From contig JAUHXS010000002.1 in NCBI GenBank assembly GCA_030426955.1, positions 186,001 through 250,000 of the forward strand: 64,000 bases of DNA, read 5' to 3'. Source of the stretch: Bacteroidia bacterium (GTDB lineage: Bacteria > Bacteroidota > Bacteroidia > Chitinophagales > JAUHXS01). How positions within the stretch are numbered: the stretch's first letter is position 1; every line of letters begins with the position of its first letter. The notes under the pieces are model-generated. The model made no database searches. It worked only from the letters and a program-made list of their open reading frames with translations, and was not told where the DNA came from. The translations under genes and the position numbers were made by a program. Positions 8,470 to 19,305 of the stretch are shown one piece after another.

Positions 8470-10578
8470 ATGGCAACAAAAGATTTAAAATTTACGAGGA
8501 ATATCGGTATTGCGGCTCACATTGACGCTGGTAAGACAACAACTACTGAGCGTGTTTTGTTTTATACAGGGTTAAGCCACAAAATTGGGGAGGTACACGA
8601 CGGTGCTGCTACAATGGACTGGATGGAACAAGAGCAGGAGAGAGGTATTACCATTACTTCAGCTGCAACTAAAACATCTTGGAAGTGGAAAGATCAGACT
8701 TTTCCAATGAACATCATCGATACTCCGGGACACGTTGACTTTACAGTTGAGGTGAATCGTTCGTTAAGAGTATTAGATGGTCTTGTATTTTTATTTTGTG
8801 CAGTAAGTGGTGTTGAGCCTCAATCTGAGACAAACTGGAGGTTAGCAGATAACTACAATGTGCCTAGAATTGGTTTTGTTAACAAAATGGATCGTTCCGG
8901 TGCAGACTTCTTTGAAGTTGTAAAAGACGTTAAAGAAAAGCTTGGATCAGATGCGATTCCTTTACAAGTACCAATTGGTGCTGAAGAAAACTTTAAGGGA
9001 GTAATTGATTTAATTACAAACAAGGCAATTGTTTGGAATGAGAAAGATATGGGTATGACTTATGAAGAAGTTGAAATCCCTGCTGATTTGAAAGATACTG
9101 TGATGGAATGGAGAGAGAAGTTGTTAGAAGCAGTTGCTGAATATGACGATACGTTGATGGAAAAGTTTTTTGACGATCCAGATAGCATTACAGAAGAAGA
9201 GATGATTGCTGCGGTAAGAGGTGCGGTACTAGATAATAAGTTTGTTCCAATGATGTGTGGATCAGCATTTAAAAACAAAGGTGTTCAAGCAGTATTGGAT
9301 GCTGTTTGTGCTTTTTTACCTTCTCCACTTGACATTGAAGCGGTAACAGGAACAAATCCTAAAACAGAAGAAGAGGTTCAAAGAAAACCTTCTGTCGATG
9401 AGCCATTCTGTGCATTAGCATTTAAGATTGCTACAGATCCGTTTGTAGGAAGATTGGCATTCTTTAGAGTTTACTCTGGAGCATTAGATGCGGGTTCTTA
9501 TATCTTAAATACAAGAACAGGAAACAAAGAAAGAATTTCAAGATTATTCCAAATGCACTCTAACAAGCAAAATGCTGTAGACAGAGTTGAGGCTGGAGAT
9601 ATTGCTGCAGGAGTAGGGTTTAAAGATCTTAGAACTGGAGATACTTTATGTGAGCAAGCACATCCAATCGTATTGGAGAGTATGAAATTCCCTGATCCGG
9701 TGATTAGTATTGCTATCGAAGCTAAGACCCAGTCTGATGTTGACAAACTAGGAGTTGGTCTGGCAAAACTTGCGGAGGAAGATCCAACTTTTAAAGTACA
9801 AACTGACGAAGAAACTGGTCAAACAGTGATTAGTGGAATGGGTGAGTTGCACTTAGATATCATTGTAGATCGCCTGAAAAGAGAGTTTAAGGTGGAGTGT
9901 AACCAAGGTGCACCTCAGGTGGCATACAAAGAGGCAATTACTGCTAGCATTGATCATCAAGAAGTATTGAAAAAACAATCGGGAGGTAGAGGTAAATTCG
10001 CCGATATCGTATTTGAAATGAGCCCAGCTGATGATCCTGAATTTGAAGGATTGCAGTTTGTAGATGAGATTAAGGGTGGTGTGATTCCAAAAGAATTTAT
10101 AGGACCTGTTGAAAAAGGCTTTAAAGAAGCTATGGGAACAGGCGTTCTTGCTGGATATCCTGTTGAAAGCTTAAAGGTAAGATTACACTTTGGTTCATTC
10201 CACAACGTGGATTCAGATCAGCAATCTTTCGAAATCTGTGCAAGAGCTGCGTTTAGGTCTGCTGCTGCAAAAGCTAGTCCGGTGTTGCTAGAGCCTATTA
10301 TGAAAGTTGAGGTAACAACACCTGAAGAATATACCGGAGACGTAGTAGGTGATTTGAACAAGAGAAGAGGTATCATGGAAGGTATGGAGATGAAAGGTAC
10401 GGTTCAGGTAGTAAGAGCAAAAGTTCCTTTATCTGAGATGTTTGGCTATGTAACTCAATTGAGAACATTAACGTCTGGAAGAGCAACATCAACAATGGAA
10501 TTTTCTAACTATGCAGAGACACCTAGAAACATTTCTGAGGAGGTGATTGCAAAAGCACAAGGAAAAGTTAAAGTATAA
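8470..10578 (+). CDS. fusA: Elongation factor G
   Basis: Translocase GTPase of 702 residues. The G-domain motifs are complete: [13 protein letters not shown] (G1), RGITI (switch I), DTPGHVDF (G3) and [10 protein letters not shown] (G4). Domain IV carries [10 protein letters not shown] and the C-terminus has the usual [14 protein letters not shown] stretch. It follows rpsG by 6 bases. In many bacteria tuf comes next; here rpsJ follows after only 4 bases, so tuf is elsewhere. Confidence 0.97.
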   Translation: MATKDLKFTRNIGIAAHIDAGKTTTTERVLFYTGLSHKIGEVHDGAATMDWMEQEQERGITITSAATKTSWKWKDQTFPMNIIDTPGHVDFTVEVNRSLRVLDGLVFLFCAVSGVEPQSETNWRLADNYNVPRIGFVNKMDRSGADFFEVVKDVKEKLGSDAIPLQVPIGAEENFKGVIDLITNKAIVWNEKDMGMTYEEVEIPADLKDTVMEWREKLLEAVAEYDDTLMEKFFDDPDSITEEEMIAAVRGAVLDNKFVPMMCGSAFKNKGVQAVLDAVCAFLPSPLDIEAVTGTNPKTEEEVQRKPSVDEPFCALAFKIATDPFVGRLAFFRVYSGALDAGSYILNTRTGNKERISRLFQMHSNKQNAVDRVEAGDIAAGVGFKDLRTGDTLCEQAHPIVLESMKFPDPVISIAIEAKTQSDVDKLGVGLAKLAEEDPTFKVQTDEETGQTVISGMGELHLDIIVDRLKREFKVECNQGAPQVAYKEAITASIDHQEVLKKQSGGRGKFADIVFEMSPADDPEFEGLQFVDEIKGGVIPKEFIGPVEKGFKEAMGTGVLAGYPVESLKVRLHFGSFHNVDSDQQSFEICARAAFRSAAAKASPVLLEPIMKVEVTTPEEYTGDVVGDLNKRRGIMEGMEMKGTVQVVRAKVPLSEMFGYVTQLRTLTSGRATSTMEFSNYAETPRNISEEVIAKAQGKVKV

Positions 10579-10582
10579 GATA

Positions 10583-10888
10583 ATGGCGCAGAAAATCAGA
10601 ATTAAATTAAAATCTTACGACCATAACTTAGTAGATAAGTCTGCTGAGAAGATCGTAAAAACTGCTAGGAACTCAGGAGCTGTAGTTAGTGGTCCTATTC
10701 CTTTGCCAACAAAAAAGAAAATATTTACGGTCTTGCGTTCACCTCACGTAAACAAGAGATCAAGAGAGCAATTTCAATTGGCAACTTACAAGAGATTGAT
10801 GGATATCTATAGTTCTACATCTAAGACTATTGATGCATTATCTAAGCTTGAGTTACCAAGTGGAGTAGATATTGAAATTAAAGCGTAA
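10583..10888 (+). CDS. rpsJ: 30S ribosomal protein S10
   Basis: The 101-residue S10/NusE of the 30S head, also a partner of NusB and NusG in antitermination. The start at 10583 ([14 protein letters not shown]) is chosen because it gives the canonical N-terminus and length. An upstream in-frame ATG at 10547 lies inside fusA and would add 12 non-conserved residues. [13 protein letters not shown] is the conserved loop region. It is the first gene of the S10 block, joined directly to the str block. Confidence 0.96.
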   Translation: MAQKIRIKLKSYDHNLVDKSAEKIVKTARNSGAVVSGPIPLPTKKKIFTVLRSPHVNKRSREQFQLATYKRLMDIYSSTSKTIDALSKLELPSGVDIEIKA

Positions 10889-10899
10889 AACCGAAAGCA

Positions 10900-11517
10900 A
10901 TGAAAGGGATTATCGGTAAAAAAATAGGTATGACTAGCATCTTTGATGATAAAGGCAAGAATGTCTCTTGTACAATCATTGAGGCTGGACCTTGTACGGT
11001 TACTCAGGTAAAAAACATGGAAGACGACAAGTATGTTGCTCACCAATTAAGCTTTGAGGACAAAAAGGAAAAGAATACGACTAAAGCTATGCAAGGTCAT
11101 TTTGCAAAAGCAAAAACTTCACCAAAGAGAAAGTCTGTTGAGTTTAGGGATTTTGAACTAGAAAAGTCTTTAGGTGATACAGTTACACTAGACATTTTTG
11201 AGGAGAATGAAATAGTAAATGTTGTTGGTACATCAAAAGGTAAAGGCTTTCAAGGTGTAGTAAAAAGACACGGGTTTGCAGGTGTGGGCGGCAGAACACA
11301 TGGTCAGCACAACAGAGAGAGAGCTCCGGGTTCAATCGGTGGAGCGTCTTACCCAGCGAGAGTATTCAAAGGAATGAGAATGGCTGGAAGAACAGGAGGA
11401 GATAGAGTTACCGTAAAGAATTTAAAAATTGCGAAAATCTTACCCAGCAAAAATATTTTGCTAGTTACAGGAGCAGTTCCTGGGGCTAAAGGGTCTTATG
11501 TGATTGTTCAAAACTAG
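10900..11517 (+). CDS. rplC: 50S ribosomal protein L3
   Basis: Early-assembly 23S rRNA binder of 205 residues. It opens [15 protein letters not shown], and the extended loop [17 protein letters not shown] (residues ~130-146) reaches toward the peptidyltransferase centre. The Gln in this loop is the position methylated by PrmB in other bacteria. Position and length are canonical. Confidence 0.97.
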   Translation: MKGIIGKKIGMTSIFDDKGKNVSCTIIEAGPCTVTQVKNMEDDKYVAHQLSFEDKKEKNTTKAMQGHFAKAKTSPKRKSVEFRDFELEKSLGDTVTLDIFEENEIVNVVGTSKGKGFQGVVKRHGFAGVGGRTHGQHNRERAPGSIGGASYPARVFKGMRMAGRTGGDRVTVKNLKIAKILPSKNILLVTGAVPGAKGSYVIVQN

Positions 11518-11525
11518 GTAATAAG

Positions 11526-12206
11526 ATGAAAGTTGATATTTTAAATAAAGAAGGCAAGAAAGCAGGTAAGCAAGTTACTTTACCGACAGATGTTTTTGGT
11601 ATTGAGCCTAACGATCATGCGATTTACCTTGCGGTAAAACAATACATGGCAAACCAAAGGCAAGGGACACATCAAACAAAAGAGAAGTCTCAGTTATCTG
11701 GGTCTACTAGAAAATTGCACAAGCAAAAAGGTACTGGTGGTTCTAGAAAGGGTAGTATCAAAAACCCTTTATTCAGAGGTGGAGCAAGAATTTTTGGTCC
11801 TAAGCCTAGAACTTATGATATGAAGTTGAACAAGAAAGTTAAAACATTAGCTAGAAATTCAGCTCTGACCTATAAGGCAAAAGAAGGCCTTATTGTTTTG
11901 GAAGATTTTGAAATGAAAGCTCCAAAAACAAAAGATTTTTTAAATGTGTTAAACAACTTAAAAGCAGAAGGTAGAACTTTATTTGTAACTGCTGGCAATG
12001 ATAAAAACCTTTTCTTGTCAAGCAGAAATGTACCTAAAGTAGCTGTTACGACATCAAATAGCTTAAGCACTTATGATATTATGAATGCTAAGCATTTAGT
12101 CATGACTGAGAGCTCTATCAAAGCATTTGAAAAAGATTCAAAAAAGGAATCAGAGGCTAAAACAGCTAAAACGTCAACAACCAAAGCAACAGCTGATAAA
12201 AAATAA
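11526..12206 (+). CDS. rplD: 50S ribosomal protein L4 with Lys/Thr-rich tail
   Basis: The 226-residue L4 lines the exit tunnel through its extended loop (STRKLHKQKGTGGSRKGS, then IFGPKPRTYDMKLNKK). The globular part ends near residue 205. About 20 further residues rich in Lys, Glu, Ala and Thr follow (KKESEAKTAKTSTTKATADK) and have no counterpart in E. coli L4. It is 8 bases after rplC and 5 before rplW. Confidence 0.96.
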   Translation: MKVDILNKEGKKAGKQVTLPTDVFGIEPNDHAIYLAVKQYMANQRQGTHQTKEKSQLSGSTRKLHKQKGTGGSRKGSIKNPLFRGGARIFGPKPRTYDMKLNKKVKTLARNSALTYKAKEGLIVLEDFEMKAPKTKDFLNVLNNLKAEGRTLFVTAGNDKNLFLSSRNVPKVAVTTSNSLSTYDIMNAKHLVMTESSIKAFEKDSKKESEAKTAKTSTTKATADKK

Positions 12207-12211
12207 TAGAG

Positions 12212-12505
12212 ATGGCAGAGATATTATTAAAACCATTGATTACTGAAAAAATGACCAACATTAGCGAGCAATACAACCGTTTCGGTTTTATTGTTAATCA
12301 AGATGCTAATAAAATTCAGATCAAGAATGCTGTAGAAAAAACTTATGGCGTTTCTGTAGCAGGTGTGAATACAATGGTTGTTGCAGGTAAAGAAAAACAA
12401 AGGTATACTAAGTCAGGAGTTACTAAAGGAATTAAGTCAGCTTATAAAAAAGCTATAGTAAGCTTAGTAGAAGGAGATAGCATTGATTTTTATAGCAATA
12501 TATAA
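12212..12505 (+). CDS. rplW: 50S ribosomal protein L23
   Basis: Exit-tunnel-rim protein that docks SRP and trigger factor. The 97 residues begin [11 protein letters not shown] after three residues, and include the [15 protein letters not shown] stretch with the conserved V-E-x-x-Y/F-x-V pattern. Normal length and canonical position between rplD and rplB. Confidence 0.96.
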   Translation: MAEILLKPLITEKMTNISEQYNRFGFIVNQDANKIQIKNAVEKTYGVSVAGVNTMVVAGKEKQRYTKSGVTKGIKSAYKKAIVSLVEGDSIDFYSNI

Positions 12506-12513
12506 TTAAAGAG

Positions 12514-13341
12514 ATGGCACTAAAGAAATTTAATCCTACAACGCCTGGACTAAGGTTCAGAATTGCAAATACACATGACGAGGTCACTACAGCTACACCT
12601 GAGAAGAGCCTTCTTGCAACAAAAAAGCGTAGTGGTGGTAGAAATCATGATGGTAAGATGACCATGAGATACCTAGGTGGAGGTCATAAGAAGAAATACA
12701 GAATCATTGATTTCAAAAGAAATAAAGATGAAATTCCTGCGACTGTAAAGACAATCGAATATGATCCGAATAGAAGTGCTCATATTGCTTTACTAAATTA
12801 TGCAGATGGAGAGAAGAGGTATATCATTGCTCCTAAAGGGTTAAAGGTTGGAGATAAAGTAGAGTCTGGAACAAAAGCTGCGCCTGAAGTTGGCAATGCA
12901 CTTTTCTTTAAAAATATGCCACTGGGAACCACAGTTCATAATATTGAAATGAAGCCTGGTAAAGGTGCTGCGATGGCAAGAAGTGCTGGTACATCGGCTC
13001 AGCTTTCTGCAAAAGAAGGTAAGTATGCCATATTAAGACTTCCCTCTGGAGAGACTAGAATGGTGCTTTTGACTTGCAAAGCAACAGTAGGTGTTGTATC
13101 CAATGCAGATCATAACCTACAAAGTGTAGGTAAAGCAGGTAGAACTAGATGGAAAGGACGTCGACCAAGAGTTAGAGGTTGCGTGATGAATCCTGTGGAT
13201 CACCCAATGGGTGGTGGAGAAGGTAAATCTTCTGGAGGACAACCTAGATCTAGAACAGGAGTTTACTCTAAAGGTCAAAAAACAAGAAACCCTAATAATC
13301 CTTCAAGTAAGTTGATTATTAGTAGAAAGAAGAAGAAATAA
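12514..13341 (+). CDS. rplB: 50S ribosomal protein L2
   Basis: Peptidyltransferase-centre protein of 275 residues. The [13 protein letters not shown] block near residues 55-67, [16 protein letters not shown] near 78-93 and the C-terminal [18 protein letters not shown] with the functionally important His are all present. The tail ends in a poly-basic RKKKK. Length is normal. Confidence 0.97.
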   Translation: MALKKFNPTTPGLRFRIANTHDEVTTATPEKSLLATKKRSGGRNHDGKMTMRYLGGGHKKKYRIIDFKRNKDEIPATVKTIEYDPNRSAHIALLNYADGEKRYIIAPKGLKVGDKVESGTKAAPEVGNALFFKNMPLGTTVHNIEMKPGKGAAMARSAGTSAQLSAKEGKYAILRLPSGETRMVLLTCKATVGVVSNADHNLQSVGKAGRTRWKGRRPRVRGCVMNPVDHPMGGGEGKSSGGQPRSRTGVYSKGQKTRNPNNPSSKLIISRKKKK

Positions 13342-13364
13342 AGTAACAAGGATATTTATAAATT

Positions 13365-13634
13365 ATGGCAAGATCAATAAAAAAAGGACCATACGTAGAT
13401 CATAACTTAGATGATAAAGTTGCTAAGATGAATGAATCAGGCGACAGGTCTGTTATCAAGACATGGTCAAGAAGATCTACAATTTTACCTGATTTCGTAG
13501 GTCATACTTTTGCTGTTCACAATGGCAATAAATTTATCCCTGTGTACGTATCAGAAAACATGGTAGGTCACAAATTTGGAGAATTTTCACCTACTAGAAA
13601 CTTTAAAGGACATTCATCCAAGAAAATTAAATAG
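13365..13634 (+). CDS. rpsS: 30S ribosomal protein S19
   Basis: The 89-residue 30S head protein that contacts S13 and the A-site finger. It shows the canonical start [14 protein letters not shown], and [20 protein letters not shown] with GEFSPTR near the end. It has the usual place in the S10 block. The 23-base gap after rplB is among the wider ones in this cluster. Confidence 0.97.
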   Translation: MARSIKKGPYVDHNLDDKVAKMNESGDRSVIKTWSRRSTILPDFVGHTFAVHNGNKFIPVYVSENMVGHKFGEFSPTRNFKGHSSKKIK

Positions 13635-13653
13635 CCTTAAGGTTTAAGAAACT

Positions 13654-14064
13654 ATGGAAGCAATAGCAAAATTAAATAACTGTCCCACTTCACCAAGAAA
13701 AATGAGATTGGTGGCGGATTTGGTTAGAGGCATGAAAGTTGAGAATGCTTTAAGCACATTGAAATATACTCAAAAAGAATCTGCAAAGAGAGTAGAGAAA
13801 CTATTACTTTCCGCTATTTCAAACTGGCAGGTTAAAAATGAAGGTGCTAGAGTAGAGGATAGCGATTTGTACATTAAAACGATTGCTGTAGACAGTGGCA
13901 GAATGCTAAAGCGTTTCAGACCTGCTCCTCATGGTAGAGCGCACAGAATTAGAAAAAGATCTAATCACGTTACGATTGTTGTAGATAGCAAGGTAGAAGT
14001 AAAAGCAGAGCCTAAAAAGGAAACTGCTAAGAAAAAAGAAACAAAGAAAGACGATAAAAAATAA
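13654..14064 (+). CDS. rplV: 50S ribosomal protein L22 with Lys-rich C-terminal extension
   Basis: Exit-tunnel protein whose hairpin ([20 protein letters not shown]) narrows the tunnel. The first ~110 residues are standard, with [15 protein letters not shown] near the start. The last ~24 residues are an extra low-complexity tail of Lys, Glu and Thr ([18 protein letters not shown]), making it 136 residues instead of about 110. Only 2 bases separate it from rpsC. Confidence 0.96.
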   Translation: MEAIAKLNNCPTSPRKMRLVADLVRGMKVENALSTLKYTQKESAKRVEKLLLSAISNWQVKNEGARVEDSDLYIKTIAVDSGRMLKRFRPAPHGRAHRIRKRSNHVTIVVDSKVEVKAEPKKETAKKKETKKDDKK

Positions 14065-14066
14065 TC

Positions 14067-14783
14067 ATGGGTCAAAAGGCAAATCCAATAGGTAATAGAT
14101 TAGGTATCATTCGCGGCTGGGATTCCAACTGGTTCGGCGGAGAGAGGTATGCAGATAAGCTAATTGAAGATGACAAGATCAGAAATTATCTAACTGCTAG
14201 ACTTCCTAGAAGAAGTGGTGTATCTAAAATTGTAATCGAAAGAACATTAAAGAGACTAATCATTACCGTACAAACTGCTAAACCTGGCATTATTATTGGT
14301 AAAGGTGGTGGTGAGGTAGATCGTCTTAAAGAAGAGTTGAAAAAGCTAACCAGCAAAGAAGTTCAGATCAACGTTGGTGAGGTAAGAAGACCAGACCTTG
14401 ATGCAAGAATTGTTGCAGAAAACATTGCAAGAAACATTGAAGATAGAATGAACTTCAGAAGAGTTATCAAGATGGCTTTAGCTTCAACCATGAGAATGGG
14501 AGCTGAGGGGATCAAGGTAAGAGCTTCAGGAAGACTTGGAGGTGCTGAGATGTCAAGATCTGAAGAGTATAAGCAAGGAAGAACTCCTTTGCATACCTTT
14601 AGAGCAGATATCGATTACGCTTTAGTTGAAGCACAAACGGTTTATGGAAAGATTGGTATCAAAGTATGGATTTGTAAAGGAGAGGTTTTTGGAAAGAGAG
14701 ACTTATCTCCAATTATCGGTACTCAAGACGGTGGAGGAAAAGGGCCGAAGAGAAAGTTTAATAAGAATTTTAACAGAAATTAA
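14067..14783 (+). CDS. rpsC: 30S ribosomal protein S3
   Basis: mRNA-entry protein with helicase-related function. The 238 residues start [20 protein letters not shown]. The KH-type GxxG loop is [15 protein letters not shown] near residues 75-89, and the C-terminal domain has the [19 protein letters not shown] block. Length and order are normal. Confidence 0.97.
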   Translation: MGQKANPIGNRLGIIRGWDSNWFGGERYADKLIEDDKIRNYLTARLPRRSGVSKIVIERTLKRLIITVQTAKPGIIIGKGGGEVDRLKEELKKLTSKEVQINVGEVRRPDLDARIVAENIARNIEDRMNFRRVIKMALASTMRMGAEGIKVRASGRLGGAEMSRSEEYKQGRTPLHTFRADIDYALVEAQTVYGKIGIKVWICKGEVFGKRDLSPIIGTQDGGGKGPKRKFNKNFNRN

Positions 14784-14794
14784 TTTAGGAAGAG

Positions 14795-15214
14795 ATGTTA
14801 CTACCTAAGAAGACGAAATATAGAAAACAGCAGAAAGGACGTATTAAAGGTACTGCTGGAAGAGGAGCTAAAATATCATTTGGTTCATTTGGCATCAAAG
14901 CATTAGAGCCTGCTTGGATTACCAATAGACAGATAGAGGCTGCTCGTATTGCTGTAACAAGATACATGAAAAGGGAAGGTAACGTTTGGATTAGAATTTT
15001 TCCTGACAAACCTATTACATCAAAGCCTGCAGAGGTAAGGATGGGTAAAGGTAAAGGCGCTCCTGAAGGCTGGGTAGCTGTTGTAAAACCAGGAAGAATT
15101 TTATTTGAAGCAGAAGGAGTTCCATTAGCAGTAGCTCAAGAAGCATTAAGATTAGCTTCTCAGAAATTACCAATTAAAACAAAATTTGTCGTACGTAAAG
15201 ACTACGCAGAATAA
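14795..15214 (+). CDS. rplP: 50S ribosomal protein L16
   Basis: The 139-residue 50S protein near the A-site tRNA elbow. It starts [16 protein letters not shown] and contains [14 protein letters not shown] and [19 protein letters not shown], the loop that bears the hydroxylated Arg in E. coli. It is 11 bases after rpsC. Confidence 0.97.
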   Translation: MLLPKKTKYRKQQKGRIKGTAGRGAKISFGSFGIKALEPAWITNRQIEAARIAVTRYMKREGNVWIRIFPDKPITSKPAEVRMGKGKGAPEGWVAVVKPGRILFEAEGVPLAVAQEALRLASQKLPIKTKFVVRKDYAE

Positions 15215-15228
15215 AAAGCTTAACCAAG

Positions 15229-15435
15229 ATGGCTAAGATGAAAAAAGAAGATATTAAAGAATTGTCAACAGAAGAGATAGTGCAAAAGATCTCAGATCAA
15301 AAGCAACACTATATGAAACTGAAGTTTAACCATACAGTTTCTGCAATTGACAATCCACTTGTGCTAAAGTCAATGAGAAAAGATATTGCCAGATTAAGCA
15401 CAGAATTAAGCGCTAGAAAAAACGCTGAAAACTAG
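15229..15435 (+). CDS. rpmC: 50S ribosomal protein L29
   Basis: A 68-residue two-helix protein at the tunnel exit. It matches the family pattern IKELSTEEIVQKISDQKQHY and the end KSMRKDIARLSTELSAR. The ATGGCTAAGATGAAAAAAG start could use either ATG; the first gives the usual length. Confidence 0.94.
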   Translation: MAKMKKEDIKELSTEEIVQKISDQKQHYMKLKFNHTVSAIDNPLVLKSMRKDIARLSTELSARKNAEN

Positions 15436-15441
15436 TAAGTA

Positions 15442-15699
15442 ATGGCTGAAAGAAATTTAAGAAAACAAAGAATCGGTTTAGTAGTGAGTGATAAGATGGA
15501 TAAGTCTATCACAATTACAGTTGAGCGAAAAGTGAAACACCCGATTTATGGAAAGTTTGTAAAGAAAACGACCAAGTTTACTGCTCATGATGAAAAAAAT
15601 GAGTGTGGTATTGGTGATACTGTAAAAGTTATGGAGACCAGACCATTGAGTAAGAACAAAAGATGGCGTTTAGTTGAAATTATAGAAAAAGCTAAATAA
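15442..15699 (+). CDS. rpsQ: 30S ribosomal protein S17
   Basis: An 85-residue OB-fold primary binder of 16S rRNA. It starts [20 protein letters not shown] and contains the conserved [16 protein letters not shown] and [19 protein letters not shown] blocks. It is separated from rplN by one base. Confidence 0.96.
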   Translation: MAERNLRKQRIGLVVSDKMDKSITITVERKVKHPIYGKFVKKTTKFTAHDEKNECGIGDTVKVMETRPLSKNKRWRLVEIIEKAK

Positions 15700-15700
15700 A

Positions 15701-16069
15701 ATGGTACAGCAAGAGTCAAGATTAGCAGTTGCTGATAACAGCGGAGCCAAAGAGGTACTTTGTATCAAAGTATTGGGTGGTTCTAGGAGAAGGTATGCTT
15801 CAGTAGGCGATAAAATTATTGTCTCTGTAAAGGACGCAACTCCTTCAGGGCAGGTAAAGAAAGGAACTGTTTCTCCTGCTGTGGTCGTAAGAGTAAAGAA
15901 AGAAATCAGAAGAAAAGACGGTTCTTATATCCGTTTTGAAGAAAATGCTGCAGTATTGTTAAACCCAAATGACGAGCCAAGAGGAACTAGGATTTTTGGT
16001 CCTGTCGCTAGAGAGTTAAGAGAAAAGCAGTATATGAAGATTGTTTCACTAGCTCCTGAAGTAATATAA
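15701..16069 (+). CDS. rplN: 50S ribosomal protein L14
   Basis: Interface protein of exactly the usual 122 residues. It starts [18 protein letters not shown] and includes the [20 protein letters not shown] block and the [14 protein letters not shown] block, which binds RsfS in other bacteria. It is the first gene of the spc block. Confidence 0.97.
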   Translation: MVQQESRLAVADNSGAKEVLCIKVLGGSRRRYASVGDKIIVSVKDATPSGQVKKGTVSPAVVVRVKKEIRRKDGSYIRFEENAAVLLNPNDEPRGTRIFGPVARELREKQYMKIVSLAPEVI

Positions 16070-16073
16070 AGTT

Positions 16074-16406
16074 ATGAGCAGCACAAAAAATATCAAGCTA
16101 CATATCAAGAAAGGAGATAACGTAATTGTTATTGCCGGAGCTGATAAAGGTAAGCAAGGAAGAGTTTTATCTGTTGAGAAAAAATCAAACAGAGCTTTTG
16201 TAGAAGGTGTTAGGATTGTTTCACGACACACTAAGCCTAATGCAAAAAATCCTAATGGAGGTATAGTTAAAAAAGAAGCACCTATTCATGTTTCTAATTT
16301 AATGCTAGTTGATCCTAAATCCGGGGAGCCAACTAGAATTTCCAGAGAGAGAAAAGATGGTAAAGTAATTAGAAAGTCTAAAAAATCCGGAGAGGTAATA
16401 AAATAA
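16074..16406 (+). CDS. rplX: 50S ribosomal protein L24
   Basis: Assembly initiator of 110 residues with a KOW motif ([20 protein letters not shown], residues ~13-32) and the [20 protein letters not shown] block. Its stop codon shares one A with the rplE start (TAATG), so the two genes are translationally coupled. Confidence 0.96.
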   Translation: MSSTKNIKLHIKKGDNVIVIAGADKGKQGRVLSVEKKSNRAFVEGVRIVSRHTKPNAKNPNGGIVKKEAPIHVSNLMLVDPKSGEPTRISRERKDGKVIRKSKKSGEVIK

Positions 16407-16963
16407 TGAGTTACATTCCAGAAGTAAAACAGAGGTATGTTAAGGATATTGTTCCAGCTTTAAAAGAACAATTCCAATACAAGAGTGTATCACAGGTTCC
16501 AAAGCTGACTAAAATCTCTATCAATCAGGGATTAGGTGCTGCCGTTGCTGATAAAAAATTAATCGATAATGCGGTTAATGAAATGACAGCAATTACAGGA
16601 CAAAAGGCTATTGCAACTTATGCAAAGAAGTCAATCTCTAACTTTAAGTTGAGAGAGGGAATGCCTATTGGAGTAAAAGTGACATTAAGAGGTGAGAGAA
16701 TGTATGAATTTCTTGAGCGTCTTATTAAAGTATCATTGCCAAGGGTAAGAGACTTTAAAGGTATTAATGATAAAAGCTTTGACGGAAGAGGTAACTATAC
16801 CTTAGGAGTTACTGAGCAAATCATTTTCCCAGAAATTGATATCGATAAAATTCCTAAGATTCAGGGAATGGACATTACATTCGTAACAACGGCACAGACA
16901 GATAAAGAGGCTTTTGCCTTACTTAAAGAAATAGGCTTGCCTTTTAAAAATCAGAAAAACTAA
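16406..16963 (+). CDS. rplE: 50S ribosomal protein L5
   Basis: 5S rRNA binder of 185 residues. The P-site-facing loop [20 protein letters not shown] and the block [20 protein letters not shown] are conserved. The start overlaps the rplX stop by one base. Confidence 0.97.
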   Translation: MSYIPEVKQRYVKDIVPALKEQFQYKSVSQVPKLTKISINQGLGAAVADKKLIDNAVNEMTAITGQKAIATYAKKSISNFKLREGMPIGVKVTLRGERMYEFLERLIKVSLPRVRDFKGINDKSFDGRGNYTLGVTEQIIFPEIDIDKIPKIQGMDITFVTTAQTDKEAFALLKEIGLPFKNQKN

Positions 16964-16969
16964 GAGACT

Positions 16970-17239
16970 ATGGCTTCAAAATCTTTTAAAGCAAGAGAAG
17001 TAAAGAGAAGAAGAATGGTAGACAAGTATGCAGAAAAGCGTGCTGAGCTTAAAGCTGCGGGTGACTATAAAGCACTTGATAAGCTACCTAGAAATAGTTC
17101 TAAGATCAGAGTAAGAAACAGATGTATGCTTACAGGTCGTCCAAGAGGTTATCTAAGAACTTTTGGATTATGTAGAATGAAGTTCAGAGAGTTTGCTTTA
17201 GATGGTAAGATTCCTGGAGTAACAAAAGCAAGTTGGTAA
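16970..17239 (+). CDS. rpsN: 30S ribosomal protein S14, zinc-free long form
   Basis: An 89-residue S14 of the C-minus type. It has the long N-terminal half and [20 protein letters not shown], but not the two CxxC pairs of the short zinc-binding form. The C-terminus [11 protein letters not shown] is standard. Its position between rplE and rpsH is canonical. Confidence 0.96.
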   Translation: MASKSFKAREVKRRRMVDKYAEKRAELKAAGDYKALDKLPRNSSKIRVRNRCMLTGRPRGYLRTFGLCRMKFREFALDGKIPGVTKASW

Positions 17240-17257
17240 TAAATTAAGGATAAAGAA

Positions 17258-17665
17258 ATGGTAACAGATCCAATAGCAGATTATTTAACAAGAGTAAGAA
17301 ACGGTCTACAAGCTAAACATAGAATTGTAGAGATACCTGCTTCAAATGTTAAAAAGAGAATTACAGAGATTCTTTATGATAAAGGATACATTTTGAAGTA
17401 TAAGTTTGATGACAAAGCTGGAAAAGGCAACCAAGGTGTTATCAAAGTTGCTCTTAAATATGATGGAGAAACAGGATTACCTGTAATTAGAGGTTTAGAA
17501 AGAATTAGCCGTCCAGGTCTGAGAAGGTTTTCAGGAGCAGATAGCTTGCCAAGAATTTTAAACGGCTTGGGAATTGCTATTGTTTCTACATCGAAAGGAA
17601 TTATGACTGATAAAGAAGCAAGGAAAGAAAACGTTGGAGGAGAAGTTCTTTGCTCTGTATATTAA
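17258..17665 (+). CDS. rpsH: 30S ribosomal protein S8
   Basis: Central-domain 16S rRNA binder and, in E. coli, translational repressor of the spc operon. The 135 residues start [15 protein letters not shown] and end with the conserved [20 protein letters not shown] and GGEVLCSVY. Whether it autoregulates here is unknown; no obvious S8-like target structure was recognised. Confidence 0.96.
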   Translation: MVTDPIADYLTRVRNGLQAKHRIVEIPASNVKKRITEILYDKGYILKYKFDDKAGKGNQGVIKVALKYDGETGLPVIRGLERISRPGLRRFSGADSLPRILNGLGIAIVSTSKGIMTDKEARKENVGGEVLCSVY

Positions 17666-17675
17666 ATTATAGATT

Positions 17676-18233
17676 ATGTCAAGAATTGGAAAAGCACCGA
17701 TAAATTTAGCAGATGGCGTTACGCTTACGGTTTCTGATACCAACTTGGTAACAGTTAAAGGCGCTAAAGGTGAATTGCAACATCAAATTGATAGAGATAT
17801 CAAGATAGAAGTAAAGGATAACGAAGTAGTTATTAGCAGACCTACTGAGCAAAAAAGACACAAGTCTATGCATGGACTTTACAGATCTTTGATTGCCAAT
17901 ATGGTAAAAGGTGTATCGGAAGGTTACAAAAAAGAGTTAGAGTTGGTAGGGGTTGGATACAGAGCGAGCAACCAAGGTCAGCTACTAGATCTTGCTGTTG
18001 GGTATTCGCATCCTATTGTTTTTGCATTACCCGATGAGGTAAAAGTAACAACTGAGATGCAAAAAGGTCAAAATCCAAAAGTAATATTAGAGTCTACTGA
18101 CAACCAATTGTTAGGGTTAGTTGCTTCGAAAATTAGATCTATTAGAAAGCCTGAGCCATACAAAGGAAAAGGTATTAAATATAGTGACGAAGTTATTAGA
18201 AGAAAAGCAGGTAAATCAGCTGCAGCTAAATAG
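17676..18233 (+). CDS. rplF: 50S ribosomal protein L6
   Basis: A duplicated-fold protein of 185 residues near the sarcin-ricin loop. It starts SRIGKAPINLADGVTL. The HKSMHGLYRSLIANMVKGVS and LELVGVGYRAS blocks are conserved, and the C-terminus has the KIRSIRKPEPYKGKGIKY motif. Confidence 0.97.
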   Translation: MSRIGKAPINLADGVTLTVSDTNLVTVKGAKGELQHQIDRDIKIEVKDNEVVISRPTEQKRHKSMHGLYRSLIANMVKGVSEGYKKELELVGVGYRASNQGQLLDLAVGYSHPIVFALPDEVKVTTEMQKGQNPKVILESTDNQLLGLVASKIRSIRKPEPYKGKGIKYSDEVIRRKAGKSAAAK

Positions 18234-18240
18234 ATAAATC

Positions 18241-18591
18241 ATGTTAGCAAGAAAAGTAGTAAGAAGAACTAAAATTAAGCAGAGAGTTAGAAAAACAGTT
18301 AAAGGTTCTGCCAGCAGACCAAGACTTTCTGTCTTTAGAAGTAATAAAGATATCTATGCTCAATTGATAGATGATGAAAATGGTCATACTTTGCTTTCAG
18401 CGTCGTCAAAAGAAGTTTCTAGTAAGAAGGGACCTAAAGTAGAGCAATCAAAATCTGTAGGTACACTTGTTGCTGAAAGAGCAAAAGCATTAAAAATTAG
18501 TGAAATCGTTTTTGATAGAGGTGGATACCTTTATCATGGAAGAGTAAAAGCATTAGCTGAAGGAGCAAGAGAAGGCGGACTAAAATTCTAA
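18241..18591 (+). CDS. rplR: 50S ribosomal protein L18
   Basis: The 116-residue 5S rRNA binder: [20 protein letters not shown] in the middle and [20 protein letters not shown] near the end are the family signatures. It is 7 bases after rplF and 7 before rpsE. Confidence 0.97.
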   Translation: MLARKVVRRTKIKQRVRKTVKGSASRPRLSVFRSNKDIYAQLIDDENGHTLLSASSKEVSSKKGPKVEQSKSVGTLVAERAKALKISEIVFDRGGYLYHGRVKALAEGAREGGLKF

Positions 18592-18598
18592 AAATATT

Positions 18599-19117
18599 AT
18601 GTCAACAGAAAGTATTCAAAGAGTAAAAGCAAGCGAATTAGACCTAAAAGAAAAGGTTGTTGCGATAAATCGTGTTGCCAAAGTAACAAAAGGTGGTAGA
18701 ACTTTTAGTTTCTCTGCAGTGGTTGTAGTAGGTGATGGAGATGGAATCGTAGGTCACGGTCTTGGAAAGGCTAGAGAGGTAACGGAGGCTATTGCCAAAG
18801 GTATTGACGATGCTAAAAAGAATTTGATCAAAGTACCCGTTTTAAATGGTACAATTCCTCATCAGCAAAGTATTAAGTATCGTTCTGCATGGGTTATTCT
18901 AAAGCCAGCAGCAAGTGGTACTGGAGTAATTGCGGGAGGTGCTGTGAGAGCGGTATGTGAAAGTGCTGGCATTTCTGATATTCTAGCAAAATCTTTGGGT
19001 ACGTCAAACCCACATAACGTTGTAAAAGCAACAATTGAAGCATTGACTCAATTGAGAGACCCCATTACGGTATCCAAGCAAAGAAGAGTCAAATTAGATA
19101 AAGTATTTAACGGTTAA
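18599..19117 (+). CDS. rpsE: 30S ribosomal protein S5
   Basis: Fidelity and mRNA-entry protein of 172 residues. The N-terminal dsRNA-binding part has [20 protein letters not shown]; the C-terminal part has [19 protein letters not shown] and [16 protein letters not shown]. Length is normal for Bacteroidota. Confidence 0.97.
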   Translation: MSTESIQRVKASELDLKEKVVAINRVAKVTKGGRTFSFSAVVVVGDGDGIVGHGLGKAREVTEAIAKGIDDAKKNLIKVPVLNGTIPHQQSIKYRSAWVILKPAASGTGVIAGGAVRAVCESAGISDILAKSLGTSNPHNVVKATIEALTQLRDPITVSKQRRVKLDKVFNG

Positions 19118-19121
19118 GAAA

Positions 19122-19298
19122 ATGGCTAAGTTAAAATTAACTCAAGTAAAGAGTATAATCAAGCGTCCTAAAAGACAGAAAGCTACAATGCAAGCTTTAG
19201 GACTGACAAAAATTAATAAGACCGTTGAGGTAGAAGGCACTCCGCAAATCTTAGGAATGGTGGAGAAGGTAAGACATTTAATTAAAGTAGAGCAATAG
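19122..19298 (+). CDS. rpmD: 50S ribosomal protein L30
   Basis: A short gene translated by hand: ATG at 19122, TAG ending at 19298, 58 residues. It starts [20 protein letters not shown] and contains the family pattern [13 protein letters not shown] and [13 protein letters not shown]. It lies 4 bases after rpsE and 7 before rplO, the standard spc order. Confidence 0.95.
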   Translation: MAKLKLTQVKSIIKRPKRQKATMQALGLTKINKTVEVEGTPQILGMVEKVRHLIKVEQ

Positions 19299-19305
19299 TC
19301 AAGTT

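Noticed and set aside
10547-10582. Upstream in-frame ATG that would extend S10 by 12 residues
   Set aside because: It lies inside fusA and the added residues are not part of any S10; [14 protein letters not shown] at 10583 is the canonical N-terminus.
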